Shown: one piece after another, positions 51,488 through 61,495 of the stretch
How the letters are laid out: the number at the start of each line of letters is the position of its first letter
Numbering within the stretch: the stretch's first letter is position 1
Assembly: GCF_026191675.1 (NCBI RefSeq)
Contig: NZ_JAKRRY010000001.1
Span: forward strand, 1 to 64,000
Reading direction: 5' to 3'
From: Vibrio qingdaonensis
GTDB lineage: Bacteria > Pseudomonadota > Gammaproteobacteria > Enterobacterales > Vibrionaceae
DNA length: 64,000 nucleotides
Made by a program: the position numbers and the translations under genes
Notes under the pieces: generated by a model
Told to the model about the DNA's origin: nothing
Databases searched by the model: none
What the model saw: only the letters and a program-made list of their open reading frames with translations

Positions 51488-54097
51488 CTAAGCGTCTAAC
51501 GCCTTCGTCACTTTCTCATACAGATCATTGGCGAGATTATCCATCGCTTTCAATTTTTCTAACTCAACAATGATCAGCGCTTGGCGCTTGGCATCGTATT
51601 TCTTGAATTTGAGTAGAGGATCGATCAATCGTGATGCAACTTGCGGGTTCGATTCATTAAGACTTCGCAGAATTTCACCAGCAAACTGGTAACCACTGCC
51701 CGACTTATCATGAAAACGGCGCGGATTCATATTAAGAAATGAACCTATCAAGCTTCTCACTCGGTTTGGGTTACTCAAGCTAAACGCTGTATGTGACATA
51801 CACGCTTTAACATTTTCAAGTGCATTGTCACTTGGATTTGATCCCTGTAACGCAAACCATTTATCCATAACCAAGCCATCGTGGCTCCAATCATCACTAT
51901 AGCGATCCATAAGGTTTTGTCGAATAGGCAAAGAACTACTATTAGCAGCAACCATCGCGGCAATCGTATCCGTCATATTATTTGCAACATCAAACTGATT
52001 AGACACTAGAGATGCATATTCTTCCATTGTCGCCAAGTATTGTAAGCAAAGGTTCCGTAGCGCTCGTTTCGCTATCGCACTATGGTTAACGCTATAATCT
52101 TGCTGACCCAGAGAATGGTACGTCGCTGATAACTCATCTTTTAGTTCAGTGGCAATAATGTGTTTTACGCCTTTAAGCACATCACAAACCGCATCAACTG
52201 AGACAATATCATACCAACCTGCAACCTCATTAAAGCTTGGCAAAGAAAGCACTTCAGCAATAAACGCAGGATCAAGCTGATCGTTTAAGATCACCCCTCT
52301 AAACGCATCAATAACAAGCTCGGGCAATGTAATCGCTTGTTGGTTTAATACTGCTTCAACGTTTGATTTAACATACTTTGCCAGCAACATTTGCCCAGCA
52401 TCCCATTTGGCAAATTCATTTCGAGCATGAATCATTAAAAATGCGAGCTGTTCATCTGAGTAGTCAAACTCCAGTTTTACTGGTGCTGAAAACTCTCTCA
52501 GCATTGATGGCGTTGGTTCGGTATCAACATTTTCAAAGACGAATGTTTGCTCTTGTTGAGTGAAACTTAAGACATTCCCGACCGCACCACCGTTACACTG
52601 TAACTCTAAAACATTTCCTTCACTATCATACAGTTCTACGTCAAATGGAATGTGTAGTGCTTGTTTTTCCTGTTGATCTTGTGTCGGTTTAGTTCGTTGA
52701 GTAAGCGTTAACGCGTACGTTTTCGTGTTTTCGTCATAGTTCGCTTTCACACTGACCGTTGGCGTTCCTGATTGACTATACCAACGACGGAATTGCGTAA
52801 GATCAATTCCAGATGCATCTTCCATGGCACAGACAAAATCTTCACACGTAGCAGCAGTTCCATCATGGCGATCAAAGTAAAGCTTCATTCCCGCTTGGAA
52901 TTTGCCCTCACCTAGCAAAGTATGCATCATTCGGATCACTTCACTACCCTTCTCATATACCGTTAAAGTATAAAAGTTATTCATCTCAATAACTTTTTCT
53001 GGGCGAATAGGATGAGACATTGGGCTTGCGTCTTCCGCAAACTGAGGGCCACGAATGATTCGAACATTGTTAATGCGGTTGACGGCACGAGAGCCAAGGT
53101 CTGAAGAAAACTCCTGGTCACGAAATACCGTTAGCCCTTCTTTTAAACTGAGTTGGAACCAGTCTCGACAAGTGACTCGGTTACCGGTCCAGTTATGAAA
53201 ATACTCATGACCGATAACCGCCTCAATCCCTAAATAGTCAGTGTCTGTCGCCGTCTTTTCATTGGCTAGAACGAACTTGGAGTTGAAAACATTTAAGCCT
53301 TTATTCTCCATCGCCCCCATATTGAAAAAGTCGACGGCAACAATCATATAAATATCGAGATCGTATTCTAATCCAAAACGTTCTTCATCCCACTTCATCG
53401 AATTAATCAATGACACCATGGCATGATTTGCTCGGTCTAGATTGCCCTTATCAACGAAAATTTCTAATGCCACTTTACGACCAGATCGTGTTGTATACTG
53501 GTCACGCAGCACATCAAAGTCGCCAGCGACTAAAGCAAATAGGTAACATGGTTTAGGATGGGGATCTTGCCAAATGACATAATGTCTTTGCGTATCCACC
53601 TCACCTTCTTCAACTTTGTTACCATTACTAAGTAGGTGTGGGAACGCCACTTTATCGGCAATGACTTTCGTCGTGTAGGTAGCGAGTACGTCAGGCCGGT
53701 CTAGAAAATAAGTAATGCGTCTAAAACCTTCGGCTTCACATTGTGTACAGTACGCACCGTCAGATAAGTACAAGCCTTCAAGTGCGCTATTGGTAATTGG
53801 CGAAATCTTGTTTTCAATTTTGAGCTCAAACTCAGCAGGTAAGTTTGATAACTCAAGACCTGATTTTAACTGCTTATAATCAGACCACACTTGACCGTCG
53901 ATATGCACGGCAACCAGTTCAATACCTTCACCATCTAAAAGTAAAGTCGTTGAGTCGGTATTTTGCTTAACAGTAGAGATGGCCGTCACGTGAGTGTCAC
54001 GTTCATGAAGATCGAAAGTTAAGTTTACATCTGAGATAAAATGAGAAGGCGATTGATAATCGCTACGGTATTTGGCTTTAGGTGCTGACTCAGTCAT
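51488..54097 (-). CDS. pepN: PepN, aminopeptidase N (M1 family)
   Basis: An 869-residue zinc aminopeptidase of the cytoplasm, close to E. coli PepN in length (870). The exopeptidase motif GAMEN (FFNMGAMENKGLN) and the zinc motif HEYFH (IGHEYFHNWTGNRVT) with a downstream Glu (KEGLTVFRDQEF) are intact. C-terminal ARM-like helices follow. It removes N-terminal residues from peptides in protein turnover. Single gene with its own terminators. Confidence 0.97.
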   Translation of the reverse strand: MTESAPKAKYRSDYQSPSHFISDVNLTFDLHERDTHVTAISTVKQNTDSTTLLLDGEGIELVAVHIDGQVWSDYKQLKSGLELSNLPAEFELKIENKISPITNSALEGLYLSDGAYCTQCEAEGFRRITYFLDRPDVLATYTTKVIADKVAFPHLLSNGNKVEEGEVDTQRHYVIWQDPHPKPCYLFALVAGDFDVLRDQYTTRSGRKVALEIFVDKGNLDRANHAMVSLINSMKWDEERFGLEYDLDIYMIVAVDFFNMGAMENKGLNVFNSKFVLANEKTATDTDYLGIEAVIGHEYFHNWTGNRVTCRDWFQLSLKEGLTVFRDQEFSSDLGSRAVNRINNVRIIRGPQFAEDASPMSHPIRPEKVIEMNNFYTLTVYEKGSEVIRMMHTLLGEGKFQAGMKLYFDRHDGTAATCEDFVCAMEDASGIDLTQFRRWYSQSGTPTVSVKANYDENTKTYALTLTQRTKPTQDQQEKQALHIPFDVELYDSEGNVLELQCNGGAVGNVLSFTQQEQTFVFENVDTEPTPSMLREFSAPVKLEFDYSDEQLAFLMIHARNEFAKWDAGQMLLAKYVKSNVEAVLNQQAITLPELVIDAFRGVILNDQLDPAFIAEVLSLPSFNEVAGWYDIVSVDAVCDVLKGVKHIIATELKDELSATYHSLGQQDYSVNHSAIAKRALRNLCLQYLATMEEYASLVSNQFDVANNMTDTIAAMVAANSSSLPIRQNLMDRYSDDWSHDGLVMDKWFALQGSNPSDNALENVKACMSHTAFSLSNPNRVRSLIGSFLNMNPRRFHDKSGSGYQFAGEILRSLNESNPQVASRLIDPLLKFKKYDAKRQALIIVELEKLKAMDNLANDLYEKVTKALDA

Positions 54098-54188
54098 CCT
54101 TTAGTCCTTATTTGTTATAATTAGCATTGTCGCTGTAAATACCAAACAATTATAACCCCATGTATCAACCGATTGCAGATCCTTAACG

Positions 54189-54223
54189 CAAAAAACGCCA
54201 ATTAATATTGGCGTTTTTTTTGT
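54189..54223. terminator. Bidirectional terminator upstream of pepN
   Basis: AAAAAACGCCAAT and ATTGGCGTTTTTT form a long stem around TAAT, with A and T tracts on both sides. On the minus strand it ends the small exported-protein gene (stop at 54239). Confidence 0.9.
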
Positions 54224-54238
54224 GAGCATAAGTTAGCA

Positions 54239-54901
54239 TTACCTGATCCGGTTAAGTACCGCAAACATATCCCCATCTTCGACTTCTAGCGTCAATTCAT
54301 CTTGATTCAAAGTGTAAGTGGCATCGTGCTCACCATCTGGATAAAGCAGAACAATGTGATCGTCTTCTGTGTAATACACCCCACTATGAATCGCTTCATT
54401 TCCTTCGTTTGAACTTACGCGAAATGTAAAAACGAAATCGGGTTGCAACACTAAATCCATTCTGGCGATGTCATTGGCATGCTTGTCATCACCTGTCACT
54501 GTAGTCGATGACCAAATTCCCGCAAGCGCATTGGGAAGCGCTTTAGTAAACACCACTCCATTTAGATTTAACATATGGTGATTACCGCTGTAATTATAGA
54601 CCTGCGGTTCGTCACTGTTGAGTCCCAAAATTATGGTATCTTCATTAGCGGTAAACAAACCTTCCCAATGTTCAATACTGTAGTCTTGTTTTTGAATATC
54701 GATATTGAACGAGTAGTTCGAGTCGAGGGAAAGTTTAATCGCCAAAAACGCATCAGGCGATTCTTCGGGAGTCGGGTTTATCAAATACCAGTCACCCAGT
54801 AAAAAAGGCTGATCAAACTGGGTCAAATCATTATTGTCTTTACGTGTATCAGATAATACGCCAAACGATACCACACATAAAATCACGGTAATCCATCTCA
54901 T
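54239..54901 (-). CDS. Exported hypothetical protein
   Basis: A 220-residue protein with a short signal-like N-terminus (MRWITVILCVVSFGVLSD; the Cys is followed by hydrophobic residues, so a lipobox is doubtful). The body has two related beta-rich halves: GDWYLINPTPE with a later LFTANEDTIILG, and GIWSSTTV with a later VYYTEDDHIVLL, like lipocalin-type repeats. No known family is recognised. It stands alone between prc and pepN; a Crp/Fnr-type palindrome lies 60 bp upstream. Confidence 0.75.
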   Translation of the reverse strand: MRWITVILCVVSFGVLSDTRKDNNDLTQFDQPFLLGDWYLINPTPEESPDAFLAIKLSLDSNYSFNIDIQKQDYSIEHWEGLFTANEDTIILGLNSDEPQVYNYSGNHHMLNLNGVVFTKALPNALAGIWSSTTVTGDDKHANDIARMDLVLQPDFVFTFRVSSNEGNEAIHSGVYYTEDDHIVLLYPDGEHDATYTLNQDELTLEVEDGDMFAVLNRIR

Positions 54902-54959
54902 ATGCTTCCCCTTTGCTGTTTACTTAAGCTTAGGCGCTCACTACGAGAATGCTAAATTT

Positions 54960-54975
54960 TTTGATCTAAATCACA
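54960..54975. promoter_or_regulatory. Crp- or Fnr-type palindrome
   Basis: TTTGATCTAAATCACA fits the Crp consensus TGTGA-N6-TCACA at 9 of 10 key bases and contains TTGATCTAAATCAC, 9 of 10 for Fnr. It lies 59-74 bp before the exported-protein gene start, a position suited to activation. Confidence 0.5.
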
Positions 54976-55018
54976 AATTTCCTTTATTAGTATCAGCTTT
55001 GAGAACACAAATTTTAGA

Positions 55019-55048
55019 CAAAAAAAAGCGAGCTCACGCTCGCTTTTA
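55019..55048 (-). terminator. prc terminator
   Basis: On the minus strand: AAGCGAGC, loop GTGA, GCTCGCTT and eight T in total. It lies 17 bp past the prc stop. Confidence 0.9.
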
Positions 55049-55064
55049 AAATTCAACTTTGTTT

Positions 55065-57062
55065 CTACTGCTTAATCATATCGACCATAATGGCAACAGA
55101 TTCGTCGAGATACGCATCAGGCACTTCGTAATCTTTTGGTACGTCATCTAGCGTAGCAAAAAGATCTTCTCCCGCCGCTTTTTGACGAGCATTGATACGG
55201 TCAAGTCGTCGCACGTCATGATTATCACTTTCAGCTTGCCTTGTTGCTTCATTTAACGACAATGTTTTGTCGTCTTTTTCAGCGTTGTACTTAGCAATGT
55301 CTTCAGCGATAAATCCAAACTCCATGTCAGAGCCAATTCGTGCTTCATGCTTCTTGGTTAATGCTGCAATCATCTCATCGTTACGCTGTAACACTTGATA
55401 TTTTGCAGGGTCAATGCTATCCCAAGGTAGGGCGTTGTCTTCTACGCTCTCCCCGGTTTCCGCAGGATCGATTGGTGTTGGGAACGCAATGTCAGGTACT
55501 ACCCCTTTATTTTGCGTACTACCGCCATTAATTCGATAAAACTTCTGAATCGTGTATTGCACGTAACCCAGTTCTTTATCAAATAAGTCATAGATGTGAT
55601 TTAGTGAACGGTGCTGTTGTACCGTGCCCTTACCAAATGAATTCTCACCTAAAACTATGGCACGACCATAATCTTGCAATGCAGCAGCAAAGATCTCAGA
55701 TGCCGAGGCGCTATATCGATTTACCAGTATGGTTAACGGACCTTCGTAACTCACTTTTCCGTCGGTATCGTTATTAACGTTAACACGACCATAGCTGTCA
55801 CGAACTTGTACCGCTGGACCACTGTCAATAAACAATCCGGTCATTGCGGTTGCTTCTGTTAACGCACCACCACCGTTATTACGCAAATCGACAATAATAC
55901 CGTCAACGCCTTTCTCTTTAAGTTCGGTAATAAGTTTGTCGGTATCTTTAGAAAGTCCTACGTAATAGCTAGGAACTTCGAGAACACCAATTTTCTTACC
56001 ATCCTTCTCAAAGATTTCAGACTTAACGGCCCGGTCCTCTAACCTAATTTTATCTCTTGTAATTTCAACCACTTGCGCTTTGGCATCTTTACTATCAGAT
56101 AAAATTTGCAACTTAACTTTGGTCCCTTTTGGTCCTTTTATAAGTTGTACGACGTCATCGAGTCGCCATCCAATTACATCAACAATTTCTTTGCCGTCTT
56201 GACCAACACCAATGATTTTATCGCCTTCGCCTAATTGCTTACTTTTTGACGCAGGGCCACCCGCAACTAGAGAACGAATAATGGTGTAATCATCGGTCAT
56301 TTGAAGTACCGCACCAATCCCTTCAAGAGATAAATTCATCTCTGACTGGAATTGCTCAGCAGAACGTGGCGACAAATAACTGGTATGCGGATCAACTTCA
56401 CGCGCAAACGCGTTCATGTAAATCTGAAAAGCATCTTCGTTATGAGATTGAGTGATTCGCTTGATCGCGTTGTTGTAACGCTTGCCTAACGTTTCCTTTA
56501 TCTCGTCCCAGTCTTTACCTGCAAGTTTCAGGTTCAGCGCGTCATATTTAACGCGTTTACGCCACAACTCATTAAGTTCAGCTTCGTCTTTAGCCCAATT
56601 GGCTTCCGAACGATCAAGCTCTATACCTTCATCGACATCAAACTTCATCTCAGAATCGAGTAACGATAATGCGTATACAAAACGATCATATCGCTTTTGC
56701 ATTGAGAGGTTATAGACATCAAACGCAACCTGGTTATTACCCGCTTTCAATTGATCATCGAGCACTGTCGACCAAGCCTTAAAGCCATCAATATCCGACT
56801 GAGTAAAAATATTACGGTTGTAGTCGAGCATTTCCAAATAACGATTGAACATCGCTTTGGAAAACTCATCATCTAGAGTGAAATGCTTATAGTGAGATCG
56901 TGTAAAACGAGACGTTACTCGTTTACTCGCGGTTTCATGTTGTGCTTCTGGAGCTAATGTCGGAATATCAGTTTTCTGATATTTAGCTTCTAAAGCGTGA
57001 GCTGAAGATGCTGCTAGCCAAAGGCTAGCAGCAATCAAAGATACTTTTGAACGGCACTTCAT
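55065..57062 (-). CDS. prc: Prc (Tsp), tail-specific periplasmic protease
   Basis: A 665-residue S41-family protease of the periplasm that degrades proteins with nonpolar C-termini and controls cell-wall hydrolases. Signal peptide 1-23 (AASSAHA), N-terminal helical domain, PDZ domain (about 235-320, with GPASKSKQLGEGDKIIGVGQ), and protease domain with catalytic Ser in SASASEIFAAAL and Lys in GENSFGKGTVQQ. Similar in length to the E. coli enzyme (682). It lies 17 bp after proQ, the conserved proQ-prc operon. Confidence 0.97.
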   Translation of the reverse strand: MKCRSKVSLIAASLWLAASSAHALEAKYQKTDIPTLAPEAQHETASKRVTSRFTRSHYKHFTLDDEFSKAMFNRYLEMLDYNRNIFTQSDIDGFKAWSTVLDDQLKAGNNQVAFDVYNLSMQKRYDRFVYALSLLDSEMKFDVDEGIELDRSEANWAKDEAELNELWRKRVKYDALNLKLAGKDWDEIKETLGKRYNNAIKRITQSHNEDAFQIYMNAFAREVDPHTSYLSPRSAEQFQSEMNLSLEGIGAVLQMTDDYTIIRSLVAGGPASKSKQLGEGDKIIGVGQDGKEIVDVIGWRLDDVVQLIKGPKGTKVKLQILSDSKDAKAQVVEITRDKIRLEDRAVKSEIFEKDGKKIGVLEVPSYYVGLSKDTDKLITELKEKGVDGIIVDLRNNGGGALTEATAMTGLFIDSGPAVQVRDSYGRVNVNNDTDGKVSYEGPLTILVNRYSASASEIFAAALQDYGRAIVLGENSFGKGTVQQHRSLNHIYDLFDKELGYVQYTIQKFYRINGGSTQNKGVVPDIAFPTPIDPAETGESVEDNALPWDSIDPAKYQVLQRNDEMIAALTKKHEARIGSDMEFGFIAEDIAKYNAEKDDKTLSLNEATRQAESDNHDVRRLDRINARQKAAGEDLFATLDDVPKDYEVPDAYLDESVAIMVDMIKQ

Positions 57063-57079
57063 GCGTAGGAGTTTCTCCT

Positions 57080-57712
57080 TTAAGCGCGCAAATGCTCCGC
57101 TTTAACAACCATTTGTAGGCCATTGACTAGCTGAACACGCACATCTTCCTTATTGATTTCAACAATGGTCGCAGCCATGTTTCCTTTACCCATGTTTACG
57201 TTAACGTCTTTGCCTACGATCAATTCATCGTTGTTCAAAGCACGCGTTTCAACAGGCTTGCTTACTTTTGCGTTTTTGCTTGCACTACTTTGTGGTTTAC
57301 GAGCTTGCGGCTTTTTAGCTTTAGGCTGTTTCGCTTTCGCTTCTTCACGCGCTTTTTGAGCTTGCTCTTTGCGGCGATTCGCTACTTTTGCTTTGCTTTC
57401 AGCTAGTGTCGCTTGAGCATGCTCTACATGTTCAGCTTCAAGTTCTCCGCAAGCATTACCATCTAAATCTACTCGTACTGCGCCCGGTTTAACACCGTGC
57501 AGGTAACGCCAAGAAGAAGTGTATTGTCTTAACGCTGCACGTAGCTGAGTTTTACTTACTTTCTCATCATCTTTCAAGCGTTCAGCAAGATCTTGAAATA
57601 TACCAATTTTAAGCGGTTTCGCTTCACCTTCTACAGTAAAGCATTTAGGGAAACATTCAGCAACATACGCGATAATTTCTTTGCTGTTCTTCAACTTCTC
57701 AGTGTTTTCCAT
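57080..57712 (-). CDS. proQ: ProQ, RNA chaperone
   Basis: A 210-residue RNA-binding protein. The N-terminal FinO-like domain (about 1-118, [24 protein letters not shown]) binds structured 3' ends of sRNAs and mRNAs; a Lys/Ala-rich linker (about 115-155) and a small Tudor-like C-terminal domain (about 160-210, [20 protein letters not shown]) follow. AGGAACCCAC precedes the ATG. First gene of proQ-prc. Confidence 0.96.
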   Translation of the reverse strand: MENTEKLKNSKEIIAYVAECFPKCFTVEGEAKPLKIGIFQDLAERLKDDEKVSKTQLRAALRQYTSSWRYLHGVKPGAVRVDLDGNACGELEAEHVEHAQATLAESKAKVANRRKEQAQKAREEAKAKQPKAKKPQARKPQSSASKNAKVSKPVETRALNNDELIVGKDVNVNMGKGNMAATIVEINKEDVRVQLVNGLQMVVKAEHLRA

Positions 57713-57810
57713 GTGGGTTCCTGGTTAATGCGGTTTTCCGCGAAGCATTAAGAAAAATATTCTTGGTATTATAGTGACCTGCTATAGAAAAACCACCAGC
57801 AAATGTGATT

Positions 57811-58284
57811 TTAGACCACGTTTGCATGGGAATTGAGCACCTTTTCTACAGATCTCATGAAGTTTGTCAGTCCAATTTCGTCAATTTCGGAAAATCGATT
57901 AATACTTGGGCTATCTATGTCCAATACCCCGACCACTTCGCCATTCACAGAAAACGGAATCACAATCTCAGAATTACTCGCAGCATCGCAAGCAATGTGC
58001 CCTTCAAATTCGTGAACGTCTGAAATTCTCTGAACCGTATTCGAAGCAATCGCTGTACCGCACACACCTCTGCCTATCGGAATTCGAACACAAGCAGGTT
58101 TGCCCTGAAAAGGACCTAATACTAATTCACCCTCTTTCATAAGGTAAAAGCCGACCCAGTTAAGATCGTCTAACTCCATATTAAGAAGTGCACTAATATT
58201 AGAAAGGTTAGCGATAAAATCCGTTTCTGATTCAGTCAGTGCAACTGCTTGTTTAGCTAGGCGATCGTAATTGTCTAAATTCAT
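57811..58284 (-). CDS. msrC: Free methionine-(R)-sulfoxide reductase (fRMsr, GAF type)
   Basis: A 157-residue GAF-domain enzyme that reduces free Met-R-sulfoxide. The three conserved Cys are present in GKPACVRIP, GRGVCGTA and HIACDAAS, and the family stretches NWVGFYL and SEIVIPF are visible. The frame opens at 58341, but the ATG at 58284 (MNLDNYDRLAKQAV) matches the family. Divergent from the ABC exporter gene. Confidence 0.92.
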   Translation of the reverse strand: MNLDNYDRLAKQAVALTESETDFIANLSNISALLNMELDDLNWVGFYLMKEGELVLGPFQGKPACVRIPIGRGVCGTAIASNTVQRISDVHEFEGHIACDAASNSEIVIPFSVNGEVVGVLDIDSPSINRFSEIDEIGLTNFMRSVEKVLNSHANVV

Positions 58285-58367
58285 GATATTTCCATTAATA
58301 TAGTGCTTTGATTTTGTTCTAATCCACGTACAATGCCACAATCTAAATAGGACTCATTATCATAAAT

Positions 58368-60164
58368 ATGACCAGTACGAATGACACTATTAGCCGCTCT
58401 TGGTTGATAACACAAGTAAAAACTCACAAGTCTCGACTTATTGGCGCAAATTTAATCGCCATTATTGCCACATTAATTAGCGTCCCTATTCCACTATTGA
58501 TGCCGCTTATGGTAGATGAGGTATTGTTGAATCAACCGGGGTTGGGGCTGAGTTACATGAATGCACTTCTCCCTCAGTCTTTCGAAACACCAATTGGTTA
58601 CATCGGTCTTACGCTCATTCTTGTTGTTCTAATGCGTGCGATCAGCCAAGCATTCAATATTTTGCAAAGTCGTCAGTTCACGCTGGTGTCGAAAACCATC
58701 ACTTATCAAATCCGTTGCAAAATGATTGATAAACTAGGTCGAATTAGTATCCGTCAGTACGAAACACGCGGCAGTGGTGGCATTAATGCGCATTTAATTA
58801 CTGACATTGAAACCATTGACCAGTTTATCGGTTCAACGCTTAGTAAATTCATCGTCAGCTTTCTTACCGTCTTCGGCACCGCGATTGTCCTACTATGGCT
58901 TGACTGGAGACTTGGGCTCTTCATTTTATTGGTCAACCCAGTCGTTATCTATTTCTCTCGTAAATTAGGCGGCATGGTTAAGCACCTTAAGAAGAAAGAA
59001 AACCAAGCCTTTGAAGGTTTTCAAAATCGCTTGGTTGAAACACTTGATGGTATCTATCAGCTAAGGGCGGCGAATCGCGAGCGAGAGTTTTTACAACAAC
59101 TAAAAATTCAAGCCGACCAAATCCGTGTCAATGCCGATAAATACGCTTGGCAATCAGAAGCGGCCAGCCGTGTCTCGTTTCTTCTCTTTCTCATCGGATT
59201 TGAATTGTTTCGCGCGGTTGCTATGGTAATGGTCTTATTTAGTGACTTAACCATTGGGCAGATTTTTGCGGTATTTGGCTACCTATGGTTCATGCTAGGC
59301 CCTGTGCAAGAACTGTTAGGCATTCAATTTTCTTGGTACAGCGCCAAGGCTGCCTTGGTAAGAATTAACTCATTGTTGGGTCTGGAAGAAGAAGCAAAGA
59401 CCGTCAGTAAGATTAATCCATTCCAGGATGGAAAACAGGTGGATGTCTCGATCCAAAACGTGAGTTTTTGTTATGACGATGACAAAGACGTGCTTCGTAA
59501 TTTAACCCTCAACATACCCGCAGGAAAGAAAGTGGCACTGGTTGGAGCGAGTGGTGGTGGCAAGTCCACACTCATACAGTTACTGATTGGCGTTTATACA
59601 CAACAACGAGGCATCATCAATTATAATGGTTCTGATAGCCGTGACATTGGTTTTGACATAATTCGAGATAAAATTGCTGTTGTTTTACAGCAACCTATAC
59701 TATTCAATGACAGCATAAGGCATAATCTGACGCTCGGACGTCACTATGATGACCGTGAAATATGGAATGCTTTAGACGTTGCCCAACTGCAAGATGTCAC
59801 GAGCAAATTAGTCGATGGCCTTGATACCGAAATCGGTCGAAATGGGATTCGTCTTTCCGGAGGACAGCGGCAACGGCTCGCGATTGCTAGAATGATATTA
59901 AGCAATCCACAGTTTGTCATCCTAGATGAAGCAACATCGGCACTCGACACCTCGACAGAGGCAGCTTTGCACATTGCTTTAAGTGCTTTTTTGGAAAACC
60001 GGACAACCCTAATCGTTGCGCATAGGTTGTCTGCGGTCAAACAGGCGGATTTAATTTATGTGTTGGAAGATGGACAAGTTACCCAAACCGGTACTCACAT
60101 CGAACTGGTTGAACAACAGGGGCTTTATCAAACCCTGTATGGTTCGGTGCAATCCGCAAGTTAA
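58368..60164 (+). CDS. ABC exporter (half-transporter with fused ATPase)
   Basis: A 598-residue type IV ABC exporter: six membrane helices (about 24-330) followed by an ATPase domain with Walker A GASGGGKST, Q-loop VLQQPILF, signature LSGGQRQRLAIARM, Walker B FVILDEATSALD and switch His in IVAHRLS. All motifs are intact, unlike the T1SS ABC pair in this window. No peptidase domain. Substrate unknown; drug, lipid or peptide export are possible. It lies 44 bp before letA. Confidence 0.9.
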   Translation: MTSTNDTISRSWLITQVKTHKSRLIGANLIAIIATLISVPIPLLMPLMVDEVLLNQPGLGLSYMNALLPQSFETPIGYIGLTLILVVLMRAISQAFNILQSRQFTLVSKTITYQIRCKMIDKLGRISIRQYETRGSGGINAHLITDIETIDQFIGSTLSKFIVSFLTVFGTAIVLLWLDWRLGLFILLVNPVVIYFSRKLGGMVKHLKKKENQAFEGFQNRLVETLDGIYQLRAANREREFLQQLKIQADQIRVNADKYAWQSEAASRVSFLLFLIGFELFRAVAMVMVLFSDLTIGQIFAVFGYLWFMLGPVQELLGIQFSWYSAKAALVRINSLLGLEEEAKTVSKINPFQDGKQVDVSIQNVSFCYDDDKDVLRNLTLNIPAGKKVALVGASGGGKSTLIQLLIGVYTQQRGIINYNGSDSRDIGFDIIRDKIAVVLQQPILFNDSIRHNLTLGRHYDDREIWNALDVAQLQDVTSKLVDGLDTEIGRNGIRLSGGQRQRLAIARMILSNPQFVILDEATSALDTSTEAALHIALSAFLENRTTLIVAHRLSAVKQADLIYVLEDGQVTQTGTHIELVEQQGLYQTLYGSVQSAS

Positions 60165-60208
60165 TCGTGACGAAATGAACGCATCGTACACGTATTTTGG
60201 AGTTTACG

Positions 60209-61495
60209 ATGCGCGTTGTTTCTAATTCACAAGTTCCACAAACAAATGACCTGCCCCAGAACCAAAATGTGCGGCTATGCCAGTGCTGTGAGTTGCCGGT
60301 AGCCGTGGTAGGATTGGATAAAGGGTATAGTGCCGACTGCCCTCGTTGTGGGACTCAGCTCTATCGCAGTGAGCATCACTCGATCAATGGTAATTTGGCA
60401 ATCGCCATTACTTGCCTCTTGCTTTTTATTCCTTCTCACTATTTTGATTTCATCACCATCAGGTTGGTGGGCGTGATGATTCAAGGCACACTATTTGAAG
60501 GCGTGTTAGCGTTAAGTCAAGAAGGCTACCCGGGTCTCGCGTTGCTGACTCTTTTTTGTCACACCATAGCGCCGGTCGCTATGTGCACTGCGGTACTTAC
60601 CACCCACCTCGCACTTCGGTACCACTGGTTTAAAACACTCAAGTGGTCTTTAAGCATACTGACACACAGTAAGCATTGGATGATGTTAGATGTCTTTCTT
60701 ATTAGTATTGCAATCTCATGTTTCAAACTGCAAGACTATTCCGACATCTACATTGGCCATGCGCTCTATAGCTTAGTGCTGCTGCAAGGGCTGAGCGTGT
60801 TACTCGTGTGCCGCATCAGTGTTAGGCGCTACTGGGAGGCATGGAAACCGGAAAATGCTTATCGTTCTTCAGTGAAAGAGATTCATTGCCACAGTTGCCA
60901 CCTTTCTCAGAAAGAGGCAGACCGTTGCGTACGTTGTGAGGCGAAGCTTCATCATAGAAAACCCTATTCATTGCAGAAAACTTGGGCTTACCTCATTGCC
61001 GCATCGGTGGCGATTCTGCCGGCAAACTTAATTCCGATATCAATCCTCATCACCAATGGTCAACGATTAGAAGACACCATCTTCTCCGGCGTAGCCTCGT
61101 TAATCAATAATGACATGATCGGTATTGCCATCATTATTTTTGTTGCCAGTATCGTGGTTCCTGTCGCGAAGATATTAGGGCTGGGGTATCTGCTTTTTTG
61201 TATACAGTTTGATAAAGTGAACAATCACCGTTTTGAGATGACCATCTTTCGGATCATAAAATGGATCGGTAAATGGTCAATGACCGATCTCTTTGTGATA
61301 TCCATTATGTTGACCTTGGTAGACCGAGGGCAAATTCTTAATTTTACACCGGGCTTCGGCGCGGTAGCGTTTGGTATTGTTGTTATATTCACCATGTTTG
61401 CAGCCGAGAGCCTCGACCCTCGGTTACTGTGGGATAAAAAGACAGCATCCTCTTCTGTATTAGACACTAAGACGAGTATTAGCGGTAATGAGTAA
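60209..61495 (+). CDS. letA: LetA (YebS/PqiA family), inner-membrane lipid-transport partner
   Basis: A 428-residue polytopic protein of the PqiA family. Two Cys-rich zinc-binding motifs (CQCCELP/CPRCGTQ near the start and CHSCHL/CVRCEAK in the middle) each precede four membrane helices. LetA works with the MCE tunnel LetB to move lipids between membranes. A TTG start at 60197 is possible, but TTTGGAG is spaced correctly for the ATG at 60209. Its stop overlaps the letB start by 8 bp. Confidence 0.92.
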   Translation: MRVVSNSQVPQTNDLPQNQNVRLCQCCELPVAVVGLDKGYSADCPRCGTQLYRSEHHSINGNLAIAITCLLLFIPSHYFDFITIRLVGVMIQGTLFEGVLALSQEGYPGLALLTLFCHTIAPVAMCTAVLTTHLALRYHWFKTLKWSLSILTHSKHWMMLDVFLISIAISCFKLQDYSDIYIGHALYSLVLLQGLSVLLVCRISVRRYWEAWKPENAYRSSVKEIHCHSCHLSQKEADRCVRCEAKLHHRKPYSLQKTWAYLIAASVAILPANLIPISILITNGQRLEDTIFSGVASLINNDMIGIAIIIFVASIVVPVAKILGLGYLLFCIQFDKVNNHRFEMTIFRIIKWIGKWSMTDLFVISIMLTLVDRGQILNFTPGFGAVAFGIVVIFTMFAAESLDPRLLWDKKTASSSVLDTKTSISGNE

